64,000 nt of DNA from Macrolepiota albuminosa (Eukaryota > Basidiomycota > Agaricomycetes > Agaricales > Agaricaceae), in contig JAMWFC010000021.1 in assembly GCA_027475525.1 (NCBI GenBank), positions 186,001 through 250,000 of the forward strand, read 5' to 3'. The position numbers were made by a program, and so were the translations under genes. Within the stretch, counting starts at the first letter, position 1, and every line of letters starts with the position of its first letter. Positions 1-11,219 of this stretch are shown in pieces. Below the pieces are notes generated by a model. That model saw only the letters and a program-made list of their open reading frames with translations. It ran no database searches and was not told the origin of the DNA.

Positions 1-4
1 CCCC

Positions 5-49
5 ATGATGTCTATGGACATCTTCTGCCAAATCAACAATGAGTGCATA
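5..49 (+). pseudogene. gag-like ORF, 5' piece, split by element A
   Basis: A short open stretch starting ATGATGTCTATG runs into the left TSD (GCATA) of element A. If element A and one TSD copy are removed, the frame continues without interruption into the piece at 12166-12641. The 3' piece resembles the minus-strand ORF at 26836-27690, so this is most likely the gag C-terminal part of an older LTR element of the D/E group, not a host gene. The true start lies before the window or at one of the two adjacent ATGs. Confidence 0.6.
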
Positions 50-800
50 TGTCACGACCCCTCCCCTCCGGGCCCACCCCGGGACACTCCCGGAACACCC
101 TCCGGGACCCTCCCTCCGACCCCACAGGGCACGCCCCGCCATCACGACCGCCGACACCGCCATCACGCGCATCAAGGACCGCCATCAGCCATCACCAGCC
201 CCGATCAACGATCAGATCACGCGACTTGTTCCGGCCATCACGCATCACGCATCACGGCTCCATCCACGCCAATTGATCGCACGCCCCACACGCACGATCC
301 CGGTATGCAGCCCCTGCCGCTACTCAATAACCCCCGGAACCCATCCCAGACATCCCAGAACCCCAAGACCCGGCCCCGTAGTACTTATAGCATAGTTCCC
401 TGTTGTATTTGTGAGTCTTGATATTGCATACACTGTTACTTGCTTTACTTTGGTTATTGGGTGCCCTTTTGCTTGACTGGTACGCCTTGATTGATACGCT
501 TTGACTGGCATGCCTAAGTATTCGCGTGCTTTAAGTTTTGGTACGCACTTCGCGACTCTTGATTTACTAACTTGGTCTCGTCTTAGAACCTCCGGTTCAC
601 GACTCGACCCCCTCTAACCTCAGTTACCTCCAACCCAAAACCCCCGGACTCTAGTCCCCTATCCCGGGATTACCCCTGTCCTTGTCTTGAACCCCGGAGT
701 CCTAGCCCCGGAGTTCCAGACACCCGAGTATTCGTAGGTCAAGTCCGCATTGTAAGGGCGTTGCTTTCCCGGAAAGCCCCCAACTCAGCGGAACCTGACA
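50..800 (+). repeat. 5' LTR of element A
   Basis: This sequence of about 751 bp starts TG and ends CA. It matches the two outer pieces of the 3' copy (10302-10495 and 11635-12165) and the solo copies at 24868-25586 and 38770-39640. The 3' copy lacks about 28 bp present here near 275-305. Many differences between the copies are CpG to TpG or CpA. Confidence 0.93.
384..425 (+). promoter_or_regulatory. Probable LTR core promoter and start of R
   Basis: A TATA-like CTTATAGCATA lies about 25-30 bp upstream of GAGTCTTGATATT (413-425). The 13-mer is the exact complement of the sequence just after the LTR (802-814), so it probably marks the 5' end of the transcript. The start site is inferred, not shown. 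Confidence 0.5.
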
Positions 801-814
801 TAATATCAAGACTC
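801..814 (+). other. Primer-binding site, self-priming type (Tf1-like)
   Basis: TAATATCAAGACTC directly abuts the 5' LTR. Its reverse complement matches 13 consecutive bases of the LTR at 413-425, downstream of the TATA-like box. In Tf1/sushi-type Ty3/gypsy elements the RNA 5' end folds back on the PBS and primes reverse transcription in place of a tRNA. The position, length and target all fit that mechanism. Confidence 0.7.
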
Positions 815-827
815 TCTCCTTACACCG

Positions 828-981
828 TTCTTGATGGCTACGTATACTCACACTTACTACCCCACGGGGTACCAGACCGACCCTTACGGACGCCCGGTAC
901 CCGATTCTTGATGGCTACGTATACTCACACTTACTACCCCACGGGGTACCAGACCGACCCTTACGGACGCCCGGTACCCGA
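828..981 (+). repeat. 77-bp exact tandem duplication (1 of 10)
   Basis: Copies lie at 828-904 and 905-981. The duplication doubles the gag start (ATG at 834 and again at 911) and shifts the frame by two. It is probably an assembly artefact. Confidence 0.9.
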
Positions 982-3710
982 TCACTATTCTGCACAGACC
1001 CCCCGCCCTGTCTACCCACCTCTCCCATACGAACCTCCATATCTCCACCGCCACTGGGCCCCCGACCCATCCCTCTATGACCTGGGGCCCTCAGCCAGCT
1101 GGGCCCCTCCACCCAACTTAGCCATGGCACGACCCGTGGAGGTCCCCTCATACCGGAGCATCCCCGGGGGCCTGCCAGAGACCCCACCTGTACCCAGTGG
1201 ACCTTGCCCGATTCTCCCCAGCGAGGGCTCCTTTGCACCCACCCCCTACTACAGTTATCAGCGCCCCGTCCCCCAACCCTGAGAACCCTGAGGACCCCCC
1301 TACCCCGACTACCCCCCTCGTCATTACCCAGCCGCCGCTCCACCCGCTCGAACCACTCCCTCGCCAATGGGACGACGACGCCTCGAGGAGTATGAACAGC
1401 AATGGGACGAGGTACTCCGCTCCCTCAGGATCTCATCGGAGGACTTCACGCAACAGACAAGGACGCTGCTTGTGGAATTCGGACACGACGACTTCGAAGG
1501 CACCCCGGAGGAATGGGCTCACTGCCTGGTCAAATCCGGGGATCGCCTCATGCGAGAAGAACTCCTGGAGCAAACCATGGTAAAGTATAGGCGCAATACG
1601 ATCCTCCGGGAAGAATTACAGCAACTGCTCGATGAAGTCCACGCGTCCCCCTCCCCTCGGCCCCTCAACGACCCCGCGGACCCAGGTCGCTCGATTCACA
1701 TTCGACGGGAACCCCCGGAACCGGCCCCAGCAGTCCCGGCAGCCCCCACGGTCCCCACTCCGGAGCAACGACAACGGGAAGAACGGCAGAATGCCTCAGC
1801 CATACTACGGTCCCTCAACCCGACGGGAGGCCTCTTCGATCAACCGGCTGCTCGCACGGTAGGCTTGTCAACTCGCCGCAGGGCTAACTCCATTTCTAGT
1901 ATCTTCGAGACCTGGGGACAGCCTCAAAGACCCCTGGAACCTCTCCCACGAACAGACAATGCCCGACCCCCGGCCCCGGCGAACCCCGGTAGACCCCGCG
2001 CGGACACCCCTAGCACGGACGACACGCTGTGCTACATCGATGAGCTCACGCGTGGCAACAACAAACCGCGTCCCGCCCCCGCGCCCGTCCCGGTACCGCC
2101 CCCTCCCTCAGCCCCGGCCCCTCCGGAACGCAACTTCCGCCGTGATCTGCCACCCCACTTCGACCTACGGAACCCCCTGCGACCCCCAATGCACGCCCGA
2201 CCCTCCCGAGTTGAACGTCCCCCACGCAACCCGGCACCCGACCCAGCACCTAACCCCCCTCCACCCGACCCGACACCGCCGAACCCTCCCCGACCGCCTC
2301 CGCCACCCCCAGCTGAACCTCGAGGACGACCCCCAGGCCCTCCACCTCCGCCACTCCCTGCGTGGAGACCTGGGCCCCCTCCTGGCAGGAACGAACCCCC
2401 TTGGGACAACGGGCCTCCCGGGCATGGACCCCCAGGTAAGCCACCCGGAGGAGGACCTCCCGGTGGGTGGGGCCCCGCCCTTGGTGCTTTTCCCCCTCAA
2501 GGAGGGGGGGGGTAATCACTACTACTACTATTACAATGCTGGCCCCCCTCCCCGCAACGCTGCCGGACCAGACGACGCTCGCGACGCCCTTGCCCACGAA
2601 GGACGACTGGACATTCAAAAGCCCGATGCTTTCATGGGCCGGGACCCCTAAAAATGGCGTACCTTCCTCACTCAGTGTCTCAATACGTTCCAGGCAAAGC
2701 CGCTCACGTTTCAGGTTGACAGCTCCCAGGTGGCGTTTGCCGCATCGTACCTCCAGGAGATCGCCTTCGATCACTACACGGCCCTCATCCAGTTCGACCC
2801 CAACAACCCGGCACTCGCTCGCTGGCAAGCCTTTGTCGACGAGTTTTCCGGGAAGTTCGGAATCTACGACACCGTGGCCGAGGCCGAGGACAACCTCTTC
2901 AACCTCCGGATGCGCTCGGAAGAACGTTTCACCACCTTTATCGTACGTTTTGAGAAGGAAGCTTACGAAACAGGTTGGAACTACAGCGCCCTCCGGTACG
3001 CCCTCCGCCGCGCCCTGCCACAACGCATCAAGGACGTCCTCCGACTCGCCCCGAAACAACCCTCCTACGACGGATACAAGACCCTCGTCATGCAGATCGA
3101 CCAATCAAGGACGTCCTCCGACTCGCCCCGAAACAACCCTCCTACGACGGATACAAGACCCTCGTCATGCAGATCGACCAACGCTACTGGGAAGACCACA
3201 GCGAGTATTCGAATTCCCGACCCCCCTGGAACCCTAGAGGAGGACCCCCTTGGCCCTCCGGCAAAACCCCCAACCCCCAAGGTCGAAACCCTGGTCCCCC
3301 CGCGTTCCCTGGCGGCCGATCCCCGGTGAGTCGCGGCCCGCCCAATACTAACCCCAGCAACGGCGCCTGCCCCCAGGCCCAACTCAACGCCGCCGTAGCC
3401 GCCCACGCCCCGGGCGATGCGCCAAGCCCCGAGGAACCCCCAGAAGACCCCGAAGACTTCGACTTTGGCGGCGAACGGGACAAAGAGGCCCTCCGGGCCA
3501 ACCGGCTTCAAAAGAAGGGACGACCCTGAATCGAAGTCCCGATGGATGTGCAGGAACAACGGAGAAGGGAAGGTGTCTGCATACTCTGTGGTGAGAAAGA
3601 CCATTTCATCTCTGAGTGCCCCAAACGACAGGTCATGGGACGTGTCACCTGGACCTTCGAAGGGGAGGATGCCACCTACGAGTATTCGGAAAACGACCCA
3701 GCGATTTAGA
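834..3710 (+). pseudogene. gag: Element A gag polyprotein (broken)
   Basis: Gag begins at ATG 834 (repeated at 911) with a Tyr/Pro-rich N-terminus, continues through a helical segment (about 1367-1650) and a very Pro-rich linker (to 2510), then a capsid-like domain (about 2610-3180) and a CCHC zinc knuckle CX2CX4HX4C at about 3576-3620, ending at TAG 3708-3710. Breaks seen: TGA at 1280, 1289 and 3527, TAA at 2649, an indel in the G run at 2503-2514, and 77-bp duplications at 828 and 3027. Apart from these the frame is consistent. The protein would form the particle and package the RNA. It overlaps pol by about 95 nt in the -1 frame, the usual gag-pol arrangement in this superfamily. Confidence 0.85.
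3027..3180 (+). repeat. 77-bp exact tandem duplication (2 of 10)
   Basis: Copies lie at 3027-3103 and 3104-3180 in the capsid C-terminal part of gag. The reading frame shifts by two across it. Confidence 0.9.
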
Positions 3711-4861
3711 CCCGGAAGACGCCCTAAATCGCGGAATCGACCCCGACGTCTTCTCCGCCCCGGTCTCACATCTTTGCTCTACGACGCTCATACAGGACAC
3801 CCTCACGGCTTACCTACCCTCCCACTCTTCGCACTCCCTCCTCCTCAAAACCCGCCTCACCCCCTCCGGAACTCCCCTCAACACCCTCGTCGACAGCGGC
3901 GCCACCGACAACTTCATCGACGAAGCATGGTCTATCCTCGCCCCGGAACCCGCCCAGCGACTCCCGGTCCCGGTACGGCTCTGCCTCTTTGACGGAGACG
4001 CCTCTACGGCAGGGGACATCACTCATTTTGTGCGTATGCCCGTTACCTTCGCCAACGGACAGACTCACACCCTCCGGATGTTGATAACCAAACTCCACCC
4101 TTCCGCACCCCTGGTCCTAGGGCTCCCGTGGCTCCGAGACACCAATCCCTGCATCGATTGGCGACATCTCACCCTTCGACTGACCTGGGACCCGACGCCC
4201 AACGACCAGCAACTCCCCTTCGACATCCCCCACTCTCCGGACCCTACCTCAAAGGACGGGCCTCCACCACCCCCCGGACTCCAGTCCCGTTCATCCCGAT
4301 CCTTCGTCGTCAATGCCAGGCTGGACGGCGCCCCAGGACCGATATTGGCCCTTATTGACAGCGGAGCCACCGGGGTTTTCATCAGCGATGCCCTTGACCT
4401 CCCCCACGACTCCCTCGACCAGCCCCTCCACCTGCAACGCCTCGACGGCACCCCCTCCTCCTCCGGCCCCATCCAAAGGTCTCACTCGGGACGCGTGACC
4501 CTGGACAACAACTACGAGTTCACTTCCGACTTCCTGGTCACGCGACTTCACGAATCGACCCTGATGGTGCTGGGACTACCCTGGCTGCACGACACGAACC
4601 CCGACATCGATTGGAGGACGCTCACCATGACCTTCCTGGGACCCGAAGACTACCCCTCGACCGCCGTGCACCTCCGGGCCCTAGGAAGCGACCCGGTGCC
4701 CGACACCCCCGGGACGACTGCCGCGCCCCCCACGCATGCACCACCCACGCCCGTCCGAGACCGCAAGGCCCCTGATCGACCCTCAAACATTCCTCGGAAC
4801 AAGTACAAAGGGCCGAACTACCCCTGCCGGTCTCAGACACGTGCCACACCCGCTCCGGCCA

Positions 4862-5015
4862 ATGCTTCCGCAACCCTGATCGATCCGAGCGCACTCGACA
4901 TTAGGATCATTGGGGCCGCCCCCTTCGCCCGCCTCATGATGCTTCCGCAACCCTGATCGATCCGAGCGCACTCGACATTAGGATCATTGGGGCCGCCCCC
5001 TTCGCCCGCCTCATG
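4862..5015 (+). repeat. 77-bp exact tandem duplication (3 of 10)
   Basis: Copies lie at 4862-4938 and 4939-5015, between the second protease domain and RT. The pol frame changes by two across it. Confidence 0.92.
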
Positions 5016-6526
5016 AGGGATGGAACTCCCACGTTTCAGCTACACACCTCGCCCTCTCTCCCGGAAGAACACCTACGAGGGGACGCTATTCCCCCGGAAC
5101 AGAAAACCGAGGAGCAAATCCTCCGAGAAGTAGTTCCCCCGGAGTATCACGAGTTCGCTGACGTATTCTCTGAAGGAGACGCCAAGGAGATCCCCCCTCA
5201 CCGCCCCTATGATCACACCATCGACCTCGAGGAAGGAGCCACCCCCCCTTTCGGCAAGGTCTACAACATGTCAGAGGTCGAACTCCGGGCTCTCAAGGAC
5301 TACCTCGACGAAATGCTCGGTAAGGGATTCATCCGACCCTCCGCCTCCACCGCCGGAGCCCCGGTTCTATTCGCCAAGAAGAAGGACGGCTCGCTCCGAC
5401 TCTGTGTCGACTACCGGGGACTCAATAAGATCACCAAGAAAAACCGCTACCCGCTCCCGCTCATTGGCGATCTGGTCGATCGACTCCGCAGTGCCAAGGT
5501 TTATACGAAGATTGATCTCCGCTCCGGTTACAACAACATCCACATCGCCCCGGGACACAAGTGGAAAACCGTGTTCTGCACGCGGTATGGTCTGTTTGAG
5601 TACCTTGTAATGCCCTTCGGAATGACTAACTCCCCCGCCACGTTCCAATACTTCATGAACGACATCTTCCACAACATGAGCAACATCTTCATGATAGTCT
5701 ACCTGGACGACATACTCATCTACTCCGACTCGAAGGAAGACCACCAGAAGCATGTCCGGCAAGTCCTTGAACGCCTCCGGGAGCACAACCTCCACGCCAA
5801 GCCTGAGAAGTGTTCATTCCATACAGAAGAGGTTGAGTATCTTGGCGTTATAGTATCCCCGAATGGCGTCCGCATGGATCCCCACAAGGTCGAGGCCATC
5901 GTCAACTGGCCGCAACTCCGGAACGTGAAGGAAGTACAGTCCTTCCTGGGTTTCGCTAACTTCTACCGGAGGTTTATAGACAACTACTCTGGGATCACGA
6001 AACCCCTCAACCGGCTCACGTGTAAGGACATCGCCTGGAACTGGGACAGTAAGTGCCAGAGCGTCTTTAACCTGCTCAAGGAGGCTTTCACAGTTGCCCC
6101 GGTACTCCGGCACTATGACCCGGCCCTCCCGATCATCCTGGAATGTGACGCGTCCGACTACGCCATCGCCGGGATCCTCTCACAGATGGAGCCTGACGGT
6201 GGGGAGCCCCGGCCAGTCGCTTTCTACACCCGGTCCATGATCGACGCCGAGCTCAACTACGACATTTATGACAAGGAGCTCCTCGCCATCGTCGAAGCCT
6301 TCAAGCAATGGCGGGCCTACCTCGAGGGAGCCCGGCACCGGATCCAGGTCTATTCGGATCATAATAACCTGCAGTACTTCACCACGACCAAGCAACTCAG
6401 TCGACGACAGGCCCGATGGTCCGAGATCCTCTCGGAATACGACTTCACGATCCAGTACCGCCCGGGACGACTTGGCGCCAAACCCGATGCCCTCACCCGT
6501 CGACCGGACGTCTACCCCAAGAAGTC

Positions 6527-6680
6527 ATTCGAGGCGGAACGCAATGCGTTCAATCATCGCGTGGTGATCCCTCCCGAACATTTGAATGCCTTACTGATTT
6601 TAAATTCGAGGCGGAACGCAATGCGTTCAATCATCGCGTGGTGATCCCTCCCGAACATTTGAATGCCTTACTGATTTTAA
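6527..6680 (+). repeat. 77-bp exact tandem duplication (4 of 10)
   Basis: Copies lie at 6527-6603 and 6604-6680, between RNase H and integrase. Deleting one copy joins the two pol frames. Confidence 0.92.
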
Positions 6681-8424
6681 ACGAGGAAGGGACCCTGAGT
6701 CAGATCCGCCGCGCCCCCCAAGACAAGTACTTCACCGACCACGACCCCCGCAAACCCCCCGATGGAACTGACCCGGACCCCGCCTTCTCCCTGTTCCCCG
6801 ATGAAAAACTCCTCCTCCGGGACGGCTGCATCTACGTCCCAGATCACGCCTGACTTCGCTACGACGTCCTCTGTCAACACCATGACCACAAGCTCCGGGG
6901 ACATCCTGGAATACGTAAGACCCTCCAGCTCATCTCCCGGACTTACTTTTGGCCAGGGTTGAAGAAGGACGTAACCCGTTACATTCGATCATGCGAGCCC
7001 TGCCTCCAGGCCAAGGTCCCCCAACACCGACCATACGGACTCCTGAAACCCCTGCCGGTCGGGCGACGCCCCTGGTCCTCCATATCTCTGGACCACATTG
7101 TCGAACTCCCGGAATCTGAAGAGTTCAATGCTATTCTCGTCGTTGTGTGCAGGCTAACCAAACAGGGCATCTTCCTACCCTGCCACACCACGGACTTCGC
7201 CCGGCTGTTCCTCGAGCACGTCTTCGCCAAACATGGACTCCCGGATGACATCATCTCCGACCGTGGCCCTCTCTTTGTATCCAAGTTTTGGACTTCCCTG
7301 TGTAAGGCACTTGAAGTAAAGACTAACCTCTCTACCGCCTACCACCCCGAAACTGACGGTCAAACCGAGAGGGTCAACCAGTCCCTCGAACAGTACCTCC
7401 GGTTATACGTCAACTACTTGCAGGACAATTGGCGTGCCGAGCTCCCCCTGGCCGAGTTCACCTACAACAACACGCCGCACTCTGCCACCGGGGTATCGCC
7501 TTTCTTTGCCAACAAGGGGTACCATCCTCGACCGACGCTCTCGCTCTGGGACATCCCATCACACGCCGCCCACGAGGTCGCCCGGGATCTCCAGTCTCTT
7601 CACAAGTTTCTCCGGGAAGAAATTGACACCGCGAACCAGGCCTATGCGAAACACGCCAACCGAAAACGGGAAGACACCCCCGACTGGTCCCCTGGGACTA
7701 CGGTATGGTTGGACCGACGCCACCTCCGCACCCGCCGGCCCTCCCCGAAACTCGATCACAAGCACCTCGGCCCATTCAAGATCTTGAAGAAGGTCTCATC
7801 CCACGCCTACAAGATCGAGCTTCCCCCGGGACTTAAAGGCCTGCATCCGGTTTTCCACGTCCGCCTCCTAGAACGACACCCCCCGGATCCCTTCCCCGAA
7901 CGACGACCTGAACCCCCTCCCCCAGTCGAGGTCGAGGATGAGTACCACTACGAGGTCAAAAATATCCTCGACTCCAGGAACGTTACTGGACGGCCCCATT
8001 TCCTCGTACGATGGAAGGGATACGGCCCGGAGGACGACACTTGGGAACCGCGACAAAACCTCGAAGGTGCCCTCGACAAACTCCGGGACTTCCAGCAACG
8101 GCATCCGGGAGACGACCCCCCCAGGCACAGGACTCACAGACGGCAGTAGTGGGTGTAACCCCCGCCTCTGGACTCAGCAGGGATTCAACTCCCATGTATA
8201 CTTCCTGTTTTCCCTTTCTAGACCTTACTCCCTTCTAGTATCCCTTCTTTTTTACAGTAGCGCCCCGGATTATGGGCAAGGTACTCTTCCCTGCTTCCCC
8301 GCCACTTTACTCATGCCACTGTTACTATGAGAAACCAAGTATGTACATTTTTTACAAGTACATTATTATACAGGCTAGCGAAACGAGCGAACAAAGACGA
8401 CAAGAAAGCGCGAAATACTACACC

Positions 8425-10174
8425 CTAACCGGAATCCCCCTCACCATCCCCTTCCCCTGGCCAACCTCGGAAGCCCTCCCCTACCCCCTCCGGACCGCGC
8501 TCCCGCCAGACCTCCTCGGCCAGCGCTTCCCATGATGGAAGAGGCTCGCCCTCGTCCAACACACGTTCGAACCAGGAGCCCGGGGCGGGCACGTTCCTTC
8601 GCCAGTGAGCAACCACCAGCCGCCCCAGGAGGTCGAGGCCGCGCTCCACCCCGGGGGTCGTCAGCTCCAGGCGTTGCCCCTCCTGTAGCGCAGCAAGGGC
8701 CGCGGCAGCCCCGTCCAGGAGCAAACGGTGCTCCCGGGCCCAGCCTGAAGATGTCAGCAGAAGGAAGTAGGCAAGCGACAGAGGACTCACTCAAGGATGC
8801 CATACACGAGACCACCACATCGTGGCGAAGACCCTCCACCAGCTCCTGTCCCGAGGGGATCCGCTCCGGGATCCCCACTCCCTGCCCCAACCTCGCCCTC
8901 AATGCCTCCAGCTCCGCCTCGACCTCTCCCCGAGCTACCTGAGCCTCCTCCAACAACTGAAGCGTCTCCCGGCCCGCCTCCGACTCCCGACGCACAACGG
9001 CCTCCTCCTCACCCTCTTCGAACTCCCCCGGACGCTCGCAAAGGGCCATCACATCCGCCCCCAGGGGCTGCCCTGACAAAGGCGAGAATGCTGCCAGGGA
9101 AAGACGTGGGGGGGAAACTGGGGAAGGGGTCCCAGAAGGCAAGCGCGCCCTCTTGGAAGGCCCCAGGGAGGGGCTAGGCGACGCCCGCCGCTTGCCCTTA
9201 TCAGGGTGCCCCCGCCCCTCCCACCCCTGGGCGCCGGACCGGGTCACCCGACGGGTGATGAGGACCACGGGCCAGCCCCGGCCCCCCACCTGGATGGCCC
9301 CCTGGCCCCCCGACCTGGCCCTCTGACCCCCCGACCCCCCGCTGGACGCCCCCGCAGACGCCGTGGGCACCCCCCCCTCGTCTACCGGCTCCGCCACCTA
9401 ATCCCTCTCCTCCACACCCATCCTCTGGGTGATTCCTGCCAACGGCCAACCCTGCTCCCGCGACATACAGTATGCCCTCCAAAGGGCCGAAACAGAACAC
9501 CGCTCATGATTGTTGCGGCACGCCTCGCACACTGCAGTGTCACGTCGGGATGAGGGGGACGGGACCTCAAACGAGCACAGCACTGAGCGGCGCGCACAGT
9601 GGAGGCACTAGGCACCCGGGTCAGCCTCGAAACCAAAGGTACGGAGCTACTTACCGGCCCGTTACTGATACACCAGGCGTGGGGAGGCAAGCCCCGGGGC
9701 CTCACCAGCACCCTCTCGAAGGCCTCCTGCGTGGCACTGGCCCACGCAACACGATGGGTGTCCGGGACCTCGGAGATGGCCCCCACCGCCATCCCGGAGC
9801 AACGGAACCGAGGGGCGGCAAGTCTAGGGCGAGGAGGGGGTGGGGGACGGGGGGGACGCACGGTCATCCGTGCAAAGGAAGGCGTGGGACGACTGGGGCC
9901 TGACTCCGAAGGACCCCCAGGACCCGCTGCAGGAGCAGGCTCCGGGAGCCGGCTTGGACCCGCCTCCGGAGCAGGAATGTTGCGTTGTTCTGAAAAGGAA
10001 AGGTCAGTGGGGTAAGGGGGCGGCGCAGGAGTACTCACATTGCTTGACGAGCGCCGCCACGCGCTCCCGGTCAAGACGGGCTTGGTACCGCGCGTCCCGG
10101 GCTTCCCAGGCCATAAGGGGCGCGACCTCGTTGGTTTGTGGAGGCGTCGGGGAATGCGTTGGCGTATGCGACAT
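8425..10174 (-). pseudogene. Antisense accessory gene of element A (decayed)
   Basis: Opposite to gag-pol, between pol and the 3' LTR. Exon 1 is 10174-10039 (ATG at 10174). A 49-nt intron (GTGAGT...TTTTCAG) leads to exon 2, 9989-9655, and GTAAGT there opens a second intron. Exon 3 ends at the GTGAGT donor at 8791-8786 (last base 8792). A 41-nt intron leads to exon 4, 8744-8425, ending in TAG. The product has a Pro/Ala-rich N-terminus, a Cys-rich stretch (CEACRNNHERC, then one more Cys), a basic nuclear-localisation-like segment (KGKRRASP...SKRARLP), an acidic Glu-rich coiled coil and a helical C-terminus. The exon 1/2 junction gives TAA and there is an in-frame TAG near 9400, so this copy is not functional as read. 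The family is not recognised. The layout parallels the element C antisense gene. Confidence 0.6.
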
Positions 10175-10288
10175 GGTTGAACTTGACGGTAAAATTTTTT
10201 TCGATACGTGGCAGGTCAGGTGCCGGATCCCACGGTCAACCCCCGGTCCAAACCACCGGCTACGCGCGCCTCAGAGGGTCTCGGCGCT

Positions 10289-10301
10289 GAGGGGGGGGTG
10301 A
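10289..10301 (+). other. Polypurine tract of element A
   Basis: GAGGGGGGGGTGA lies immediately before the TGTCACG start of the 3' LTR. This is the expected primer site for plus-strand synthesis. Confidence 0.8.
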
Positions 10302-10939
10302 TGTCACGACCCCTCCCCTCCGGGCCCACCCCGGGACACCCCCGGAACACCCTCCGGGACCCTCCCTCCGACCCCACAGGACACGCCCCGCCATCACGAC
10401 CGCCGACACCGCCATCACGCGCATCAAGGACTGCCATCAGCCGTCACCAGCCCCGATCAACGATCAGATCACGCAACTCATTCCGGCCATCACGCTGATG
10501 AGCCTGCATCGTGGCTGGCTACAGATCGCACCAATACCCGCACCTCATATAGGCCCACTAGTACCACCAGAAGCGCCACGCTCTAGCGCTTCCAGCGCTA
10601 TTTTTCTCATATTTTTACACTAATAACTCGCAGCTACAGACTCCAATTACTCTCAGACCACTTTTTATAGCACCACTTATTCTTCGCACCACTATTGACA
10701 CCTTGCCGCACCTTGCCACTTGCACTCCGAGGCTACACATTTACACAGACACTTGGCATCAGTCAATCCGGCATAATGCTCTTAGCCAGTGGCAGCGCTT
10801 ACAAAGGGAAATGATGAAGTATTTCCGTGACAGCATCATTATGGACCTTTTTACTATACAATTCAATTCACCACATTTACTTACATTTTTATCAGTTCAC
10901 CACCCTCTAGCGGCGCTTAACCTCTTAGTGTCGGCTAAC

Positions 10940-11093
10940 TTTCTTTACTATAAATACCTACTTTTTGTTAGTAGTACGGGGAATCAATTTGGCAGTAGGG
11001 ATCGTATCCCAACATTTTTCTTTACTATAAATACCTACTTTTTGTTAGTAGTACGGGGAATCAATTTGGCAGTAGGGATCGTATCCCAACATT
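10940..11093 (+). repeat. 77-bp exact tandem duplication (5 of 10)
   Basis: Copies lie at 10940-11016 and 11017-11093 inside the nested solo LTR. Confidence 0.9.
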
Positions 11094-11219
11094 TTGGTCT
11101 CCATATGCAACAGACTACCTCTTGTTGACCATGTCAAGCAAGTTGGCAGTAGGGATCGTATCCCAACATTTTGGTCTCCATATGCAACAGACTACCTCTT
11201 GTTGACCATGTCAAGCAAG
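11066..11219 (+). repeat. 77-bp exact tandem duplication (6 of 10)
   Basis: Copies lie at 11066-11142 and 11143-11219, partly overlapping the previous duplication. Two neighbouring graph joins would produce this pattern. Confidence 0.9.

Larger units (their letters stand above)
3616..8149 (+). pseudogene. pol: Element A pol: PR-PR-RT-RNaseH-IN-chromodomain
   Basis: The N-terminal part has two retropepsin-like domains in tandem, each with DSGAT (about 3892 and 4348) and each ending in VLGLPWL-D-NP-IDWR. RT follows (about 5190-5900), with motif LCVDYRGLN and catalytic YLDD at 5700-5711. RNase H (about 6120-6510) has the ECDAS and YSDHNNL motifs. Integrase has an HHCC finger (about 6870-7010), catalytic Asp 7091-7093, Asp 7260-7262 and Glu 7377-7379 (TDGQTERVN), and a C-terminal GPF/Y-like segment. 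A chromodomain (about 7945-8100, LVRWKGY, DDTWEP) ends the protein and is thought to target insertion to modified chromatin. Breaks are TGA at 6851 and 77-bp duplications at 4862 and 6527. Removing one copy of each restores one frame, so the copy may be nearly intact. Confidence 0.92.

Noticed and set aside
915..2500. Long minus-strand ORFs opposite element A gag
   Set aside because: They are Gly/Arg-rich mirror images of a Pro-rich, GC-rich coding strand, with no domain, no splice logic and no conservation with the element C layout.
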